Source of the DNA: Omphalotus guepiniiformis
Lineage: Eukaryota > Basidiomycota > Agaricomycetes > Agaricales > Omphalotaceae
Length of the DNA stretch: 64,000 nucleotides
Direction of reading: 5' to 3'
Assembly: GCA_028554645.1 (NCBI GenBank)
Contig: JAQOOI010000062.1
Span: forward strand, 908,346 to 972,345
In this document: piece by piece, positions 54,168 through 64,000 of the stretch
How positions within the stretch are numbered: the first letter of the stretch is position 1
Layout of the letters: the number at the start of each line of letters is the position of its first letter
Translations under genes and position numbers: made by a program
The notes under the pieces: generated by a model
The model's database searches: none
What the model was told of the DNA's origin: nothing
The model's input: the letters and a program-made list of their open reading frames with translations, nothing else

Positions 54168-57100
54168 ATGGACTACGACCGTTGGGACGCCCTCCTCCAC
54201 CACATCTTCAAGCAGACACAGGGCGACGCCTGGTTCAGGCCTGCAGAGGAGAACCTTTCCTCTGGCGTTGCTCTGAGAGTTAGCGATGACCCTCCAGAGT
54301 ATCGTGTCTTTCCATACGAGAATCTTTCTCTCGAGCCTTTCGAGGCTGCAGTGAAGAAACTCAATCCTGTCGTCGCCGTCAAGGTTAGGAGTGCTTCCGT
54401 CCATGCTGCACTAGCAGACGTTCCTCCAGGAGCACCCTCTATTTATGTGGATGCAAATACTCGCATTCAGATTCTAGATTCTATTCTACATCTTCCTCAT
54501 GCAGACAAGGAACAGTGTGCTGCTTTTATTCGTGACGAGCGTGTCCTTATTGTCTGGTCAAATTCTCTCGATGGTATTATTCCTACGTGTCAGGACTTTG
54601 AGGACCGTCTCATCAAGCTCTTGTGGCGGTCGAGACCTACAGGTCCTGATTCGCCCTCTCTCATGTCTAGTACACCTGAGGATACGGCATCCGTCTCTGC
54701 CCATTCTCTTGTCTCTCGTTCTGGCATGCGCCATTCTGCCTCTTCTTCTTCTCGTGGTGGTTCAAATCTTCCTCCTCCCCCTTCATCCTATCCTCCTGGT
54801 GCTAGCATCGCCGCAGCCGCAGAGGTAGAGCGTGAAAGCAAGCGTCGTGAGGCAGCTGGGCTTGCCCCAAAGACCAAGCGCAGGTGGTGGGGAAAAAAGT
54901 ATACTCCAGACGAGGAAGAGCTTACCCCCGAGCGCAAGGTTATGCTTTATGCTCCAGTCTACAATGGTCTTGCTGCCGGTCTAGCAGTTGGTGCGTATGT
55001 CGTTTATTGGTTGGTTTCTTTTACTCATTTGCTTTCAGTTTTCATTGGTAATGGTATCAAAACACTCCTTCGTGAAATGCTCCTAGACGGTACCTATATC
55101 AGGTTTGCTCTCTGCATAACCTTGCCCTTTCTCTACTGCGTCTCTCTTTTCTTTACCCTGCAAATCCTTCAAAATGTCACGATGGCTATCGGTCCTATCG
55201 CTCATTATCATCAAAATTCAAAGTACTACTCTGCCGTTCCACCCAAGCCTCTTTCCCCGACCCATCCCAACTCGGTTGAAGCCAAGCTGCCTCATATCAC
55301 CATTCAGATGCCTGTCTACAAAGAGAGCCTTGAAACCGTCTTGGCTCCCTCTATAGCTAGTCTCAAGCGTGCAATGCAAACTTATGCTCGTCAAGGCGGT
55401 ACTAGCGCCATTTTTGTCTGCGATGATGGCTTGAGAACCAGTAAGTTTGTGTTTTTCTCGGGGTTCGGCGCGTTACTGACCTCCCATAGATATGTCTCGT
55501 GCTGATCGCGACGAACGCATTCGCTACTACCGCAACGAAGGTATTGGTTGGGTCGCAAGACCCCGCGAGGGCTGTCCTGCTGGAGGTGTTGCTCGTGATC
55601 CAGACGATCCTGAAAAGCAGGCAATCAGCGAAAAGAAGAGGCCCAAGATTATCGCCTACCACCGCGCAGGTCGATTCAAAAAGGCGTCCAATATGAATTA
55701 TGGTCTCGCTCTTAGTTTGTGTATGGAAAAACATCTCGAGACTTTGGTCGATAAGAAGATCTTGGGGAATCAGCCCGCTAGACGCTTTTCGATCGCTCCT
55801 GCTACACCAAGGTCTGGTTCTGCCATCAATCTTGTTAGAACTGGACAGTACGGTGTTCAGTACATGAACAAGGACGGCGACGATATGGCAGTTGGTGGTC
55901 AATTCGCACAGGACGGAACAGCTCGCTATAGTTCGGTTTCCTCGCCTTTGATTGGCGCATTCGCCAATGAGGTTCCTGGCACACCCAATCCCGCTGCTGA
56001 TGAAGCATACAAGATGGGCCTTGAGGCGTTGTTTGCTGATGAAGATTTGGAAGAGGAAGCGTTGCAGTTGGCTATCGAGGAAATGTATGATGAATCAAGG
56101 AAGCAGGGTGACGGTGAGGGCTGGAAACCTTGGGCGGCCAATGGCAAGGCGATGAGGGTCGGCGAGATCGTTTTACTGGTTGATTCGGACACTGTCGTTC
56201 CAGAGGACTGTTTGAGGGACGCCGCAAGGGAGATGGCGGAGGATGAGAATGTCGCTATCATCCAGCATGAGAGCGATGTTATGCAGGTTGCGCATCACTA
56301 TTTCGAGAATGGGATCGCGTACTTTACGAGGAGGATCAATAGGTCCATTGGCATGGGTGAGTGAAGAAATAGCTCGTGAGTGGATTTGGACTGATATTGG
56401 TGTAGCTTGCGCGAATGGTGAAGTGGCGCCGTTTGTTGGGCATAACGCGTTTTTGAGATGGAGAGCCATTCAAGATGCAGCGTTTGTCGATCCTGATGAT
56501 GGAAAAGAAAAGATCTGGTCGGAGAGCAATGTCAGTGAGGATTTCGACATGGCGTTGAGGTTGTTGCAGCGGGTTATCTCATTCGATGGGCGACATATTC
56601 GAACGGAGGTTTCAAAGAAGGCGTTTCTCTTACGGTCGACGATGAACTTAATCGGTGGCAAAAAATACGCGTATGGGTGTAATGAGTGAGTAGGTCTGCC
56701 GCCGTGTAGTGGCATGGGTCCTGATGTTGGTTTAGGTTGCTGTTCAACCCACTCGTCTCGTGGTGGCGGAAAGGTCCCATCGCGAAGCAGATTCATAGGT
56801 TCATGTGGAGCAAGGCGCCGATCCATTACAAGATTTCAATGATGGCCTACATGTCGGCTTTTTTCATATGTGAACATTCACTGATGTTTTACAGACATGT
56901 TTTTCATACTATGGAATTGCTGCTTCTGTGACGATCGGTATCATCAACTATGTGCTTCTCGGGTTCATGCTCCCCGTTGATGGGTTCTACATGCACTCGT
57001 TCGAGATTTGGTTGGCAACCACTGTCGTGTTCTTTGGGTCGGGAAATGTGGGTTATACGTTGTTAGAATACCGATTGGGACATAAACAGCTGGTGAGTAT

Positions 57101-58018
57101 CAAAGACGCACTGGATCCGCATGTGTCGTGTCCCCCTGGTACTCTTTGAAGCTTAATGATGTGTGTTTTTAGATTTGGGGCTTCTTGGAGAATGTGATGT
57201 GGATTCCGTTCTTGTGAGTCTTATCTGTTTCTCTCAGTTCTGCCTGGTTGCCCGGACAAACCCTGAAGGGTGGTTTGGTTGCGTAAAAACACCGCCAATC
57301 CGTTATCGTTCGTGCCTGATGTAAGAGTCCCACGCGGGCATGCTCTGGTCGTTTGAGGGCTCGAGTTCATTTCACCATGGCATGGACGTGCGTGTTGGCT
57401 GTCTGTCTGCCTGGTGCGGTGATGGAGAAGGGTCGTTTACTTCATGATTGTTTCCTCCCGTCGCTTTGCTTGCGGTGACTAACCCTCCTTCTCCTATCTC
57501 TGCAGCTTCTTCTTCTTTGGAGGGCTCAGTATCCCCGTGAGCCAAGCGATATTGGCACATTTGTTCTCGTACAATATTTCTTGGTCGGCGACGATCAAGG
57601 AGGTACAGAGGAGTAATTTCTTCAAAGAGATTCCAAAGATTATCAAGAGGTGAGTACTAGTGGCGGGTGTAAAAAAATGTGTCGTATTGACGATACGCGC
57701 TCATCAGGTTCTGGTTTTCGCTTCTGGTGTCGATCATTATCATCGTTGCCATGATTATTCTCAGCACGAACCTTGTTCCGTACGAATGGAGAGTAGACGG
57801 ATCTTCCTGGGCTGTCATTTTCCCACTTGCGTAAGTTGCTTTGTTGGTGTATAATGGAATTGTGTCTTTAATGGTTCGGGTTTTCTGTAGCGTCGTCACC
57901 GCCTGCCATATCTTGTTCCCGGTGAGTTGGGTTTGACTGGTTTTGTCTTTTAGGGGGTAAACTGACACGTCGTACTTAGATATTGCTCAATCCGTGGTTA
58001 ATGGTGTTTTCGTATTGA
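54168..58018 (+). CDS. Family 2 processive glycosyltransferase, chitin-synthase-like (Agaricomycete type)
   Basis: Multi-pass plasma-membrane GT2 enzyme; the polysaccharide product is unknown to me. It has a soluble N-terminal region of about 250 residues and membrane helices near 54950-55050 and 55100-55170. The catalytic domain has ITIQMPVYKESLETVLAPSI, IFVCDDGLR, HRAGRFKKASNMNYGLALSL, the DxD site EIVLLVDSDTVVPEDCL near 56170 and the ED motif NVSEDFDMALRL near 56545. The acceptor block reads IRWATYSNGG then DELNRWQKYAYG. Helices continue to PWLMVFSY. The acceptor block is in a different frame from its surroundings between about 56566 and 56661: one base appears missing and one A extra. Exon count is about eight. 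A wall-polysaccharide role is inferred from the family and the GH16 neighbour. Confidence 0.9.
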
Positions 58019-58309
58019 GCTGGACGAGGGTTGTTTCTTGGACTTGGTTGTTTTTATCCTTCACATTCATTTGTTATACCCTGATTGTCCTAGAGGCGAC
58101 GTGTCGCTCCTTTCTGCGCTATTAACGACCGAACGAACATTTCTTTCGTGCTCTGGTGTGGCATTCACACACGATTTGTTGTCTGTTTTAAGTTTACATG
58201 GACTTCTGTACCTACATACATCCTCATTTCTTCTTGTCTCGCAATCACGTATATTCTTATATTATACCGTAGCTTACACCATGTCAATGGACTTTGCTGA
58301 CTACAAACT
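58019..58309. other. Intergenic between convergent GT2 and hydrolase genes
   Basis: A 291-bp 3' region shared by two convergent genes. The apparent frame at 58038-58358 (+) has no supporting motif. Confidence 0.45.
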
Positions 58310-59488
58310 TCATTTCGAGAAAACCTTGTTGATAAACTTGTACATCCTCTCCATCTGAACATCAGGCTCACGGTCATATGAATGGTTCAGACCTTGAAGT
58401 TCCTCATACTCATATTCCACGTTCATACCCGACTGTTTCAGCTCCTCGAGTGCGGCAGCTACATCCCGGGCCTGACGAACGGTGACTTTATCGTCAATGT
58501 CCCCATGAACGATGAATGTGGGTGGAAGAGCGTATTTGCCTGGGGATGTTTTGAGAGAAGACGCGATAGAGAACGAGGTTGGCGGGATATTGGTGCCGGA
58601 TAAGAGAAGGTCTGCAAGAATTGATCTGGTTCTTTTAGATTGGGAGAGGAGAGAAAGGGGAGAAAAGAAAGCTTACTCTTGAAGCATGTAAGAGTAAAAG
58701 ATGGCCCGCTTATCATCAACCGCGGACCCAGACACTTTACTTCGTTCGTCATCCGGGTTAATGAAGGGTTGAACTTCTTCCTCCGTTATCATCCTACCGA
58801 GGTATGGTTACAGGATGCTGCTTCTTTGTCCAGAACTCATCTTGTAGATCAGTGATAGGGTATATCGCTGCGATACCTTGAACAGGGGGAGGTCTTGGGA
58901 GTCCGGATTCGTCGAACCCGATTCCAGTACCACAGAGCAGGGATAACCAGCCACCAGCGGAAGAGCCAGAGACGACAACGCGGGAAGAGTCTGCGCGGCT
59001 AGAGACTGCTTCTTTGAATGTAGAGGAATGGATGAATGTCATGGCGGCGGAACAGTCGGAAAGGACTGCTGGGAATCGGAATTGGGGCGCAAGACGGTAA
59101 TCTGCGGAGACGAAGCAGATGTTGTACGTCGATGGGGCGTTTGAGGTGGTGCGGAGCTACGGCTGTAAAGGTCCGGGTCAGGACTGTAAAGTAAATGGCT
59201 ATTAGGGCTTTTACCTTTTCTTGTTCCCTGGAGTGGGAATGGAATTAGAAACTGAATGCACGGCGTAAGATTCTAGTCAAGTACCTGAAGTAATCCACCC
59301 CCTGCAGGATATTGCTAAGAATTCAGAACGTGGACGCTATCTAGGCTGATTGGAAACTTACCGTGCCACCAAAGAAGAATGGGAGCTGGGTTCTCCTTCG
59401 TCGCGCTCTCTGGAAGATATACGTCCATGTAGATATCAATGCCATCAGCCTGCTTGAAAACGAGCTCAAGGGGTTTCGGTGCAGCCAT
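58310..59488 (-). CDS. Alpha/beta-hydrolase (esterase/lipase-like)
   Basis: Serine hydrolase of the alpha/beta fold, small-molecule esterase type; the substrate is unknown. It starts MAAPKPLELVFKQADGIDIY (an upstream in-frame ATG at 59521 is possible), with LLWWHGGG-like oxyanion sequence near 59370 split by an intron, SADYRLAPQFRFPAVLSDC near 59100, the nucleophile elbow VVVSGSSAGGWLSLL near 58960, the acid FIVHGDIDDKVTVRQA near 58490 and the His in GLNHSYD near 58370, ending NKVFSK. Between HPVTIPR and the continuation EEEVQPFINPDDE the frame changes by one base at about 58796, where CGGTAGG would read through as CGGAGG. About five exons. Confidence 0.85.
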
Positions 59489-59778
59489 TGTGTTGCAGTG
59501 GGAATGCCTGATATCAGTCATTCGCTAGCAAGGGAATTTATACATCTGAGCGCTGCAGTTCGCACACATATAATTGGATGCACTGGAGACAATCTTCATA
59601 CTAGACCTGCTGACCGACTTTTCACAGGGACTCAGAAATTGGTTGTGGAGTGCTGATAAGTGGTTGAACGTGAAGTTGGTGCGTGTGGAAGTGGGCGGCA
59701 TATGCCGGCAGTCAAAAAATTCTTTCCTGGTTCCAACACCGTCGGTCGACGAGAAAAGGCCAGTACTAGTTATTCAGC
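59489..59778. promoter_or_regulatory. Divergent promoter region of hydrolase and eIF3 subunit L
   Basis: 290 bp between two outward-facing genes. No TATA box or known site was identified, and the short frames crossing it are unsupported. Confidence 0.45.
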
Positions 59779-62198
59779 ATGGCACAACAACGTATGGCGA
59801 TTTGGGCTGCCGAAGACATAGATGAGGACCTTCAAGACGTCGATCTCTCTCTTGCCATTGGAAACTATGGCCAAAATGGTCACTTTGATGACGGTCTGTA
59901 CTTCACTCGTCTTTCTGCAAACACGTATTCAAGCTGGGAGTCCATTTTATAGCCCACATTCAGCACTCTCAAATAGATCAAACCCTCGTAGCAATGCAGC
60001 AACACATGGCCCAGCAGGCAGCTTTTTCACAAATTCCTGATGTGGTCAAGGGAGTAGGTCACCGATAGTCTGCTCAGGTTCGGTCTGTTGCTCACCACTT
60101 TTCAGTTCATCGTCCATTTCTACCAAGCAGTGCTTGAAAACAATCTGGCGGAGATTACTGTCGCATACGAGAGTGGCTGGAATAAATACACCGAAAAGTT
60201 TTTATTCCCGGACAGAATGGCCTGAAGCCGAAATTATCGCACCTTTGGTTAACGACAGTGCGTGTCTAGCAGAATCCTTTGCCCTGCAATCATATTAAAT
60301 CTGTCTTCCTTCAGATCCTATTTTCCTGATTCTCTATCGCGAACTTTACTATCGACATGTTTACTCACGTCTTCAACCGAACATTGACGATCGATTCCAT
60401 TCTTACGAGAACAGCTGTGAGCTGTTCAACTATCTCCTCAGTGAGTACTGTTCCTTTGCGTATCAACTCTTATCTCATTTGGTTTTCAGACTCTGAAGGA
60501 CCAGTTCAGCTCGAGCTCCCAGAGCAGTGGTTATGGGATATTATCGACGAGTTCATTTATCAGTTCCAAGTATTCTGCACGTGGCGCTCAAAAGTCAAAA
60601 CAAAAACGGATGATGAACTGCTGATGCTTGCTGATGGTGGAGGAGTGCGTATTTGACGGCCTTTACCCAAACGGCTACTAACTCAAATGTCGTTGCCAAT
60701 AGGTTTGGAGCTCCTACAGTGTTCTCAACGTCCTCTACTCTCTCATCCAAAAATCAAAAAATCAAACGAATATATAGTCGCTCATCAACAATGGAAATCC
60801 CAGGAGGAAATTAGGTTTGTTATCGATATCTTTACCTGACCTGCGTGCGCTCATACCGTCTGACTGCAGTGAGATTGTCGGAGAATATGGCGTTCGACCA
60901 TTATACCGAATGCTTGGATACTTCAGTATCATCGGCCTCCTTCGGGTACATGTACTACTAGGCGACTTCACGCTGGCTCTGAAGGTCATGGACAACGTAG
61001 AACTCAATCAAAGGGTAAGTCCGATGAAGATAGTTTGTTTTCGTTAATTTTAATCTCTTCAGGAGCAGTCCCCTTTCACGCGGGTGACCGCATGTCATGT
61101 AGCCACGTACTACTATGTTGGATTTTGCTACATCATGCTACGGCGATATCCTGACGCAATCCGAACGTTTGTGACGATATTGAACTTCATCCAACGCATG
61201 CGCCAATATCACACACGGAGCTACCAATACGATCAAGTGAGTTTAATTCACATTTGTTGCTGTACTTGCTCTGATACGGGTTTCTAGATAAGCAAGACGG
61301 CTGATAGGATGTATGCTCTCTTTGCTATATGTCACGCCCTCTCCCCCAGTCGTTTGGATGACAATATCACGAATACTGCCAAAGAACGTTATGGGGAGCA
61401 ACTGACTAAAATGGCCAGAGGAAGGGTGAGTTGGTATCAGCTAGAACACGGTCGATGTCTAATTGCTTGTTATTCTCAGAGAGGACGCTCTTCCAGCTTT
61501 TGAGGAAATTGTTCCTTTTATGCTTGTCCCAAGTTCATCAACGCCAACTCTCCACCATACGGACGATCCGGCGGCTATTTCTCAGATACTTTCCGCCTCT
61601 CCTACCGCCTCCCCCACCCAACGTCAAGTGGAGCTTCCGACGTCCGCCACCCACACCGACCCCGCCCACCGCCATCTGCGTCTCTTCCTTTCTGACGTCA
61701 CAGCTCAATCGCCTGTGGCCTACGCTTAGAAGCTTTTTGAAACTTTATACGAGTCTAGGCTCTAAAAAGCTTGCGAACTTCTTGGATGCAGACGAAGAAG
61801 AGTTGGTTACAGAAGATGATGGTTATGAAGCAAGCGAGCAGGAGTATAAGCAGGGTGGGATCAGAAAAGGGCAGCCTGTTGGATGGCCAGACTATTACAA
61901 CAAGCGACTTGAACTTCATTATCGACGACGTGAGTGTCTTTTCTTATTTTCTTATCAGCAATAAACTCAATCTTCTAAGAACATGGTACACATTGCCGAG
62001 TCCACTATTGGCAGGAAGTATGCCGGCTGGTTCATTAAAAATACTGAGAGAACTCAAAAGATTTTCGATGATTTGCGTAATACCCCGCTTCCGATTTCGT
62101 CAAAGCCTAGCATCTCTACCAATACTGCGCCAACAGAAGCGCCAGCTAAACCTTCTCGAGGTCAAAAGGTAGCATGGGGTGGAGTAAAAACAGCTTGA
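59779..62198 (+). CDS. Eukaryotic translation initiation factor 3 subunit L
   Basis: PCI-domain subunit of eIF3, which is absent from budding yeast but present in most fungi. Readable blocks: [184 protein letters not shown] and a terminal [10 protein letters not shown]. These follow eIF3l in order over the full length. The frame is broken at about 60199-60203 (T run), 61424-61426 (G run before a donor), 61717-61718 (GG) and 61807-61808 (TT), each fixed by removing one base. A further break near 59945 is possible. Conservation outside these points argues for sequence error rather than a dead gene. Confidence 0.9.
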
Positions 62199-62408
62199 TT
62201 GTTTTTGTACTTCGTCTTTTTGTAGCCCTGTGCAAATATCCTAGTACATGATCTGTCTTTTCCCGCGAGCTTAAAAAAAGATATAAGCATTCGTATGTAT
62301 AATGTGAGATATCATATTCTATTCAAGTGATAACTCAGTCATAAGCAGGATCACTCATCACGCTGCGGTCACACAGCCTCTGTCGCTCCTCATTCTTGTA
62401 CCTTCATC
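62199..62408. other. Intergenic: eIF3L 3' end and epsin promoter
   Basis: 210 bp between two plus-strand genes. No gene or clear promoter motif was seen. Confidence 0.4.
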
Positions 62409-64000
62409 ATGCAGCATCTAGGCAAAGCCGCATTACGAGTTACGAAAAATTATACCAAAGGCTATTCTGATACACAAAGCCAAAGTCCGAGAGGCAACCT
62501 CTAACGATGCCTGGGGCCCGTCGGGAACGCAGATGAACGAAATTGCGCAATTAACTTATAACCAGTTCGTACCTTATTGTTTGTTCTCGCCATGACTGTT
62601 AGATATGACGATTCAAACATTGTAATTCCCTCCAGAGGAGACTTTGATAGAAATTATGGGAGATTGCTTGACAAAAAGATTGAAATGAACAAAGGGCAAA
62701 AAAAACTGTGGGGGGGACGGGCACGTCTTTACAAGTATGTACGATTGGACCTTGCTCTGCTGGCCAATTCTTTGCTAAAAAATGGTTGAATTCTTTCCCC
62801 TTTCTAGAGCTTGACGGTTCTTGATTACTGTCTTCATTCAAGGCTCAGAGAATGTCGTGATCTACTTCCGAGGACAACATTTACATTATCAAGGACGCTA
62901 AAGGAATTTCCAGTACGTTGACGAGGGAAAGGTAAAGATCAGGGTGCCAATGTTCTGCCAGATAGGGCCAAAAGATATCACCAACCTTCTTGCAAGACGA
63001 ATCCCGGCTAGCGCCAGGGAGCGTCGTGCGCGCGCACATATGCGCGGACCCGCATGGATTCAGCGAGGGGCAGGCTGGGAGTGGTGGCGACCGGATGAAT
63101 TTTTGATCCAGGACGGAGGATGAGAATAATCGAAAGGACGTACATTGGTGGCCACCTACAGCTAGGGGAAATAGAAGATGAGGATGATTTGAGACGGGCA
63201 ATCGAGGAGAGCAAGAAGTCATTGGAACACAGGAAGAGGCTGGACTGCTGAAGACAGGGATTCTTCAGCAGGCGATTAAGCTGAGTCAGGAGGGAAGAAT
63301 GAAAAAGAGTTAGTATAGGGCTGTGGAGGATTCGAATGCATCCCCGCGTTGTTCGATGACAAACAATCAACTGTGCGTTCGCGTTCCTCTGATCGGATTT
63401 AAGTCCTTGCTTAATACGTTTCGTAGTGTTACTGTGTTGCGGGGACTCGCGTTTCCAGTAAAAACAATCCTTTTTCCGACATTGTCCGACCCCTACACCA
63501 TTATACCGTTGGACTGCAAACCGCAGTTTACTCAAGCTCCAACCTCAATTCAACGTCATTCAATCCACCTACCAGCACGCAAGCTGCCAACAAGAAGCGG
63601 ACCTCAAGCAGAATTCTTACGCCAGCAGGGAACTATTCCAACAGCAACAGGCGGCACAACAAGCCCAAATGCAAACAAGAGCGAGAAGGGATGTCGACAG
63701 CAATTGCTGCTTCAACCAGCAACAGGCAACAGCAACAGGGCTTGTTTGTCCAGCCGCCGTTAGCCGCTCAACCCACAGGTTTTGGGTTGTAAGGGTGTTG
63801 TTTCCGATGATCAGAATGCTAACGCTTTCTGACATTCACTGTACAGTTCCAACAACCCCTTCGCTCCACGTTCGTCGGCCCACACTTCCCCGGGTGGAAC
63901 AGCAATACACTCAATCCCCCTGTCATTCAATCTACAAGCGATACTTATGCGAACAATTACCACTGGACACAATCTTACCACCACCTCAGTAATCCACCTT
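62409..64000 (+). CDS. ENT1: Epsin (ENTH-domain endocytic adaptor), multiply frameshifted as written
   Basis: Clathrin adaptor that binds PI(4,5)P2 and ubiquitinated cargo. Exon 1 reads MQHLGKAALRVTKNYTKGYS, DTQS, then after one extra C near 62480, KVREATSNDAWGPSGTQMNE. Later pieces: a garbled ENTH helix at 62630-62735, SLTVLDYCLHS near 62815, GSENVVIYFR, KDITNLL near 62975, ARERRARAHMR near 63015, ubiquitin-interacting motifs DDLRRAIEESKKSLE near 63190 and QQAIKLSQE near 63275, a Gln/Asn-rich tail, and the EH-binding NPF in SNNPFAP near 63850. Each piece matches epsin order, but adjacent pieces lie in different frames, mostly mended by removing a single base. Unusual A8 and G7 runs occur at 62698-62705 and 62710-62716. 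The gene probably continues past the window end. Pseudogene status cannot be ruled out. Confidence 0.78.

Overview
The window is nuclear DNA of a filamentous basidiomycete, most likely an Agaricomycete (mushroom-forming fungus). The evidence is dense genes on both strands split by many 45-75 nt introns, with GT donors and CTNAY-like branch points before AG. The gene set fits as well: a fused pentafunctional AROM, a cytochrome-b/flavin cellobiose dehydrogenase, a seven-helix DUF6534-type membrane protein and an Agaricomycete-style GT2 glycosyltransferase. I saw no rRNA, tRNA, CRISPR array or intact transposon. Exon ends were worked out by hand; where not itemised they are good to a few tens of bases.

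Layout, left to right. 1-1.9 kb: no recognisable gene. 1.9-4.5 kb (-): type II NADH dehydrogenase. 4.9-10.0 kb (-): AROM. 10.6-12.1 kb (-): ribose-5-phosphate isomerase. 12.4-12.8 kb (+): a tiny four-exon TFB5 gene of TFIIH. 12.9-15.3 kb (-): BCS1-like AAA ATPase with an unusual charged tail. 16.1-18.1 kb (-): cytochrome P450. 20.2-21.6 kb (+): DUF6534-type protein. 22.7-23.5 kb (-): ribosomal protein uL14. 24.0-24.8 kb (+): HIT-family hydrolase. 25.8-27.9 kb (+): catalase. 28.2-32.0 kb (+): MTR4 RNA helicase. 32.3-34.7 kb (-): GH18 chitinase with a chitin-binding tail. 36.8-37.7 kb (-): Spg1/Tem1 GTPase. 39.3-42.9 kb (+): cellobiose dehydrogenase. 43.5-44.4 kb (-): V-ATPase subunit E. 46.6-48.4 kb (+): single-pass membrane protein of unknown function. 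48.4-52.0 kb: gene-poor. 52.0-54.0 kb (-) and 54.2-58.0 kb (+): a divergent pair, GH16 glucanase-like and GT2. 58.3-59.5 kb (-): alpha/beta-hydrolase. 59.8-62.2 kb (+): eIF3 subunit L. 62.4-64 kb (+): epsin, running to the window end.

Most genes are unrelated housekeeping loci (respiration, shikimate and pentose-phosphate metabolism, ribosome, exosome helicase, V-ATPase, translation initiation, endocytosis). They are interspersed with cell-wall or lignocellulose enzymes (chitinase, cellobiose dehydrogenase, GH16, GT2). I see no secondary-metabolite cluster and no evidence of a novel multigene system.

The most interesting signals are small in scale. Introns in MTR4 (and perhaps catalase) are bounded by direct repeats of the flanking coding sequence, one of them an exact 17-mer. 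TFB5 has a 16-nt microexon. A perfect inverted repeat overlaps the catalase TATA box. GH16 and GT2 share a 155-bp promoter. The right-hand 8 kb carries a dense series of single-base frame breaks in otherwise conserved genes, which looks more like sequence error than decay.
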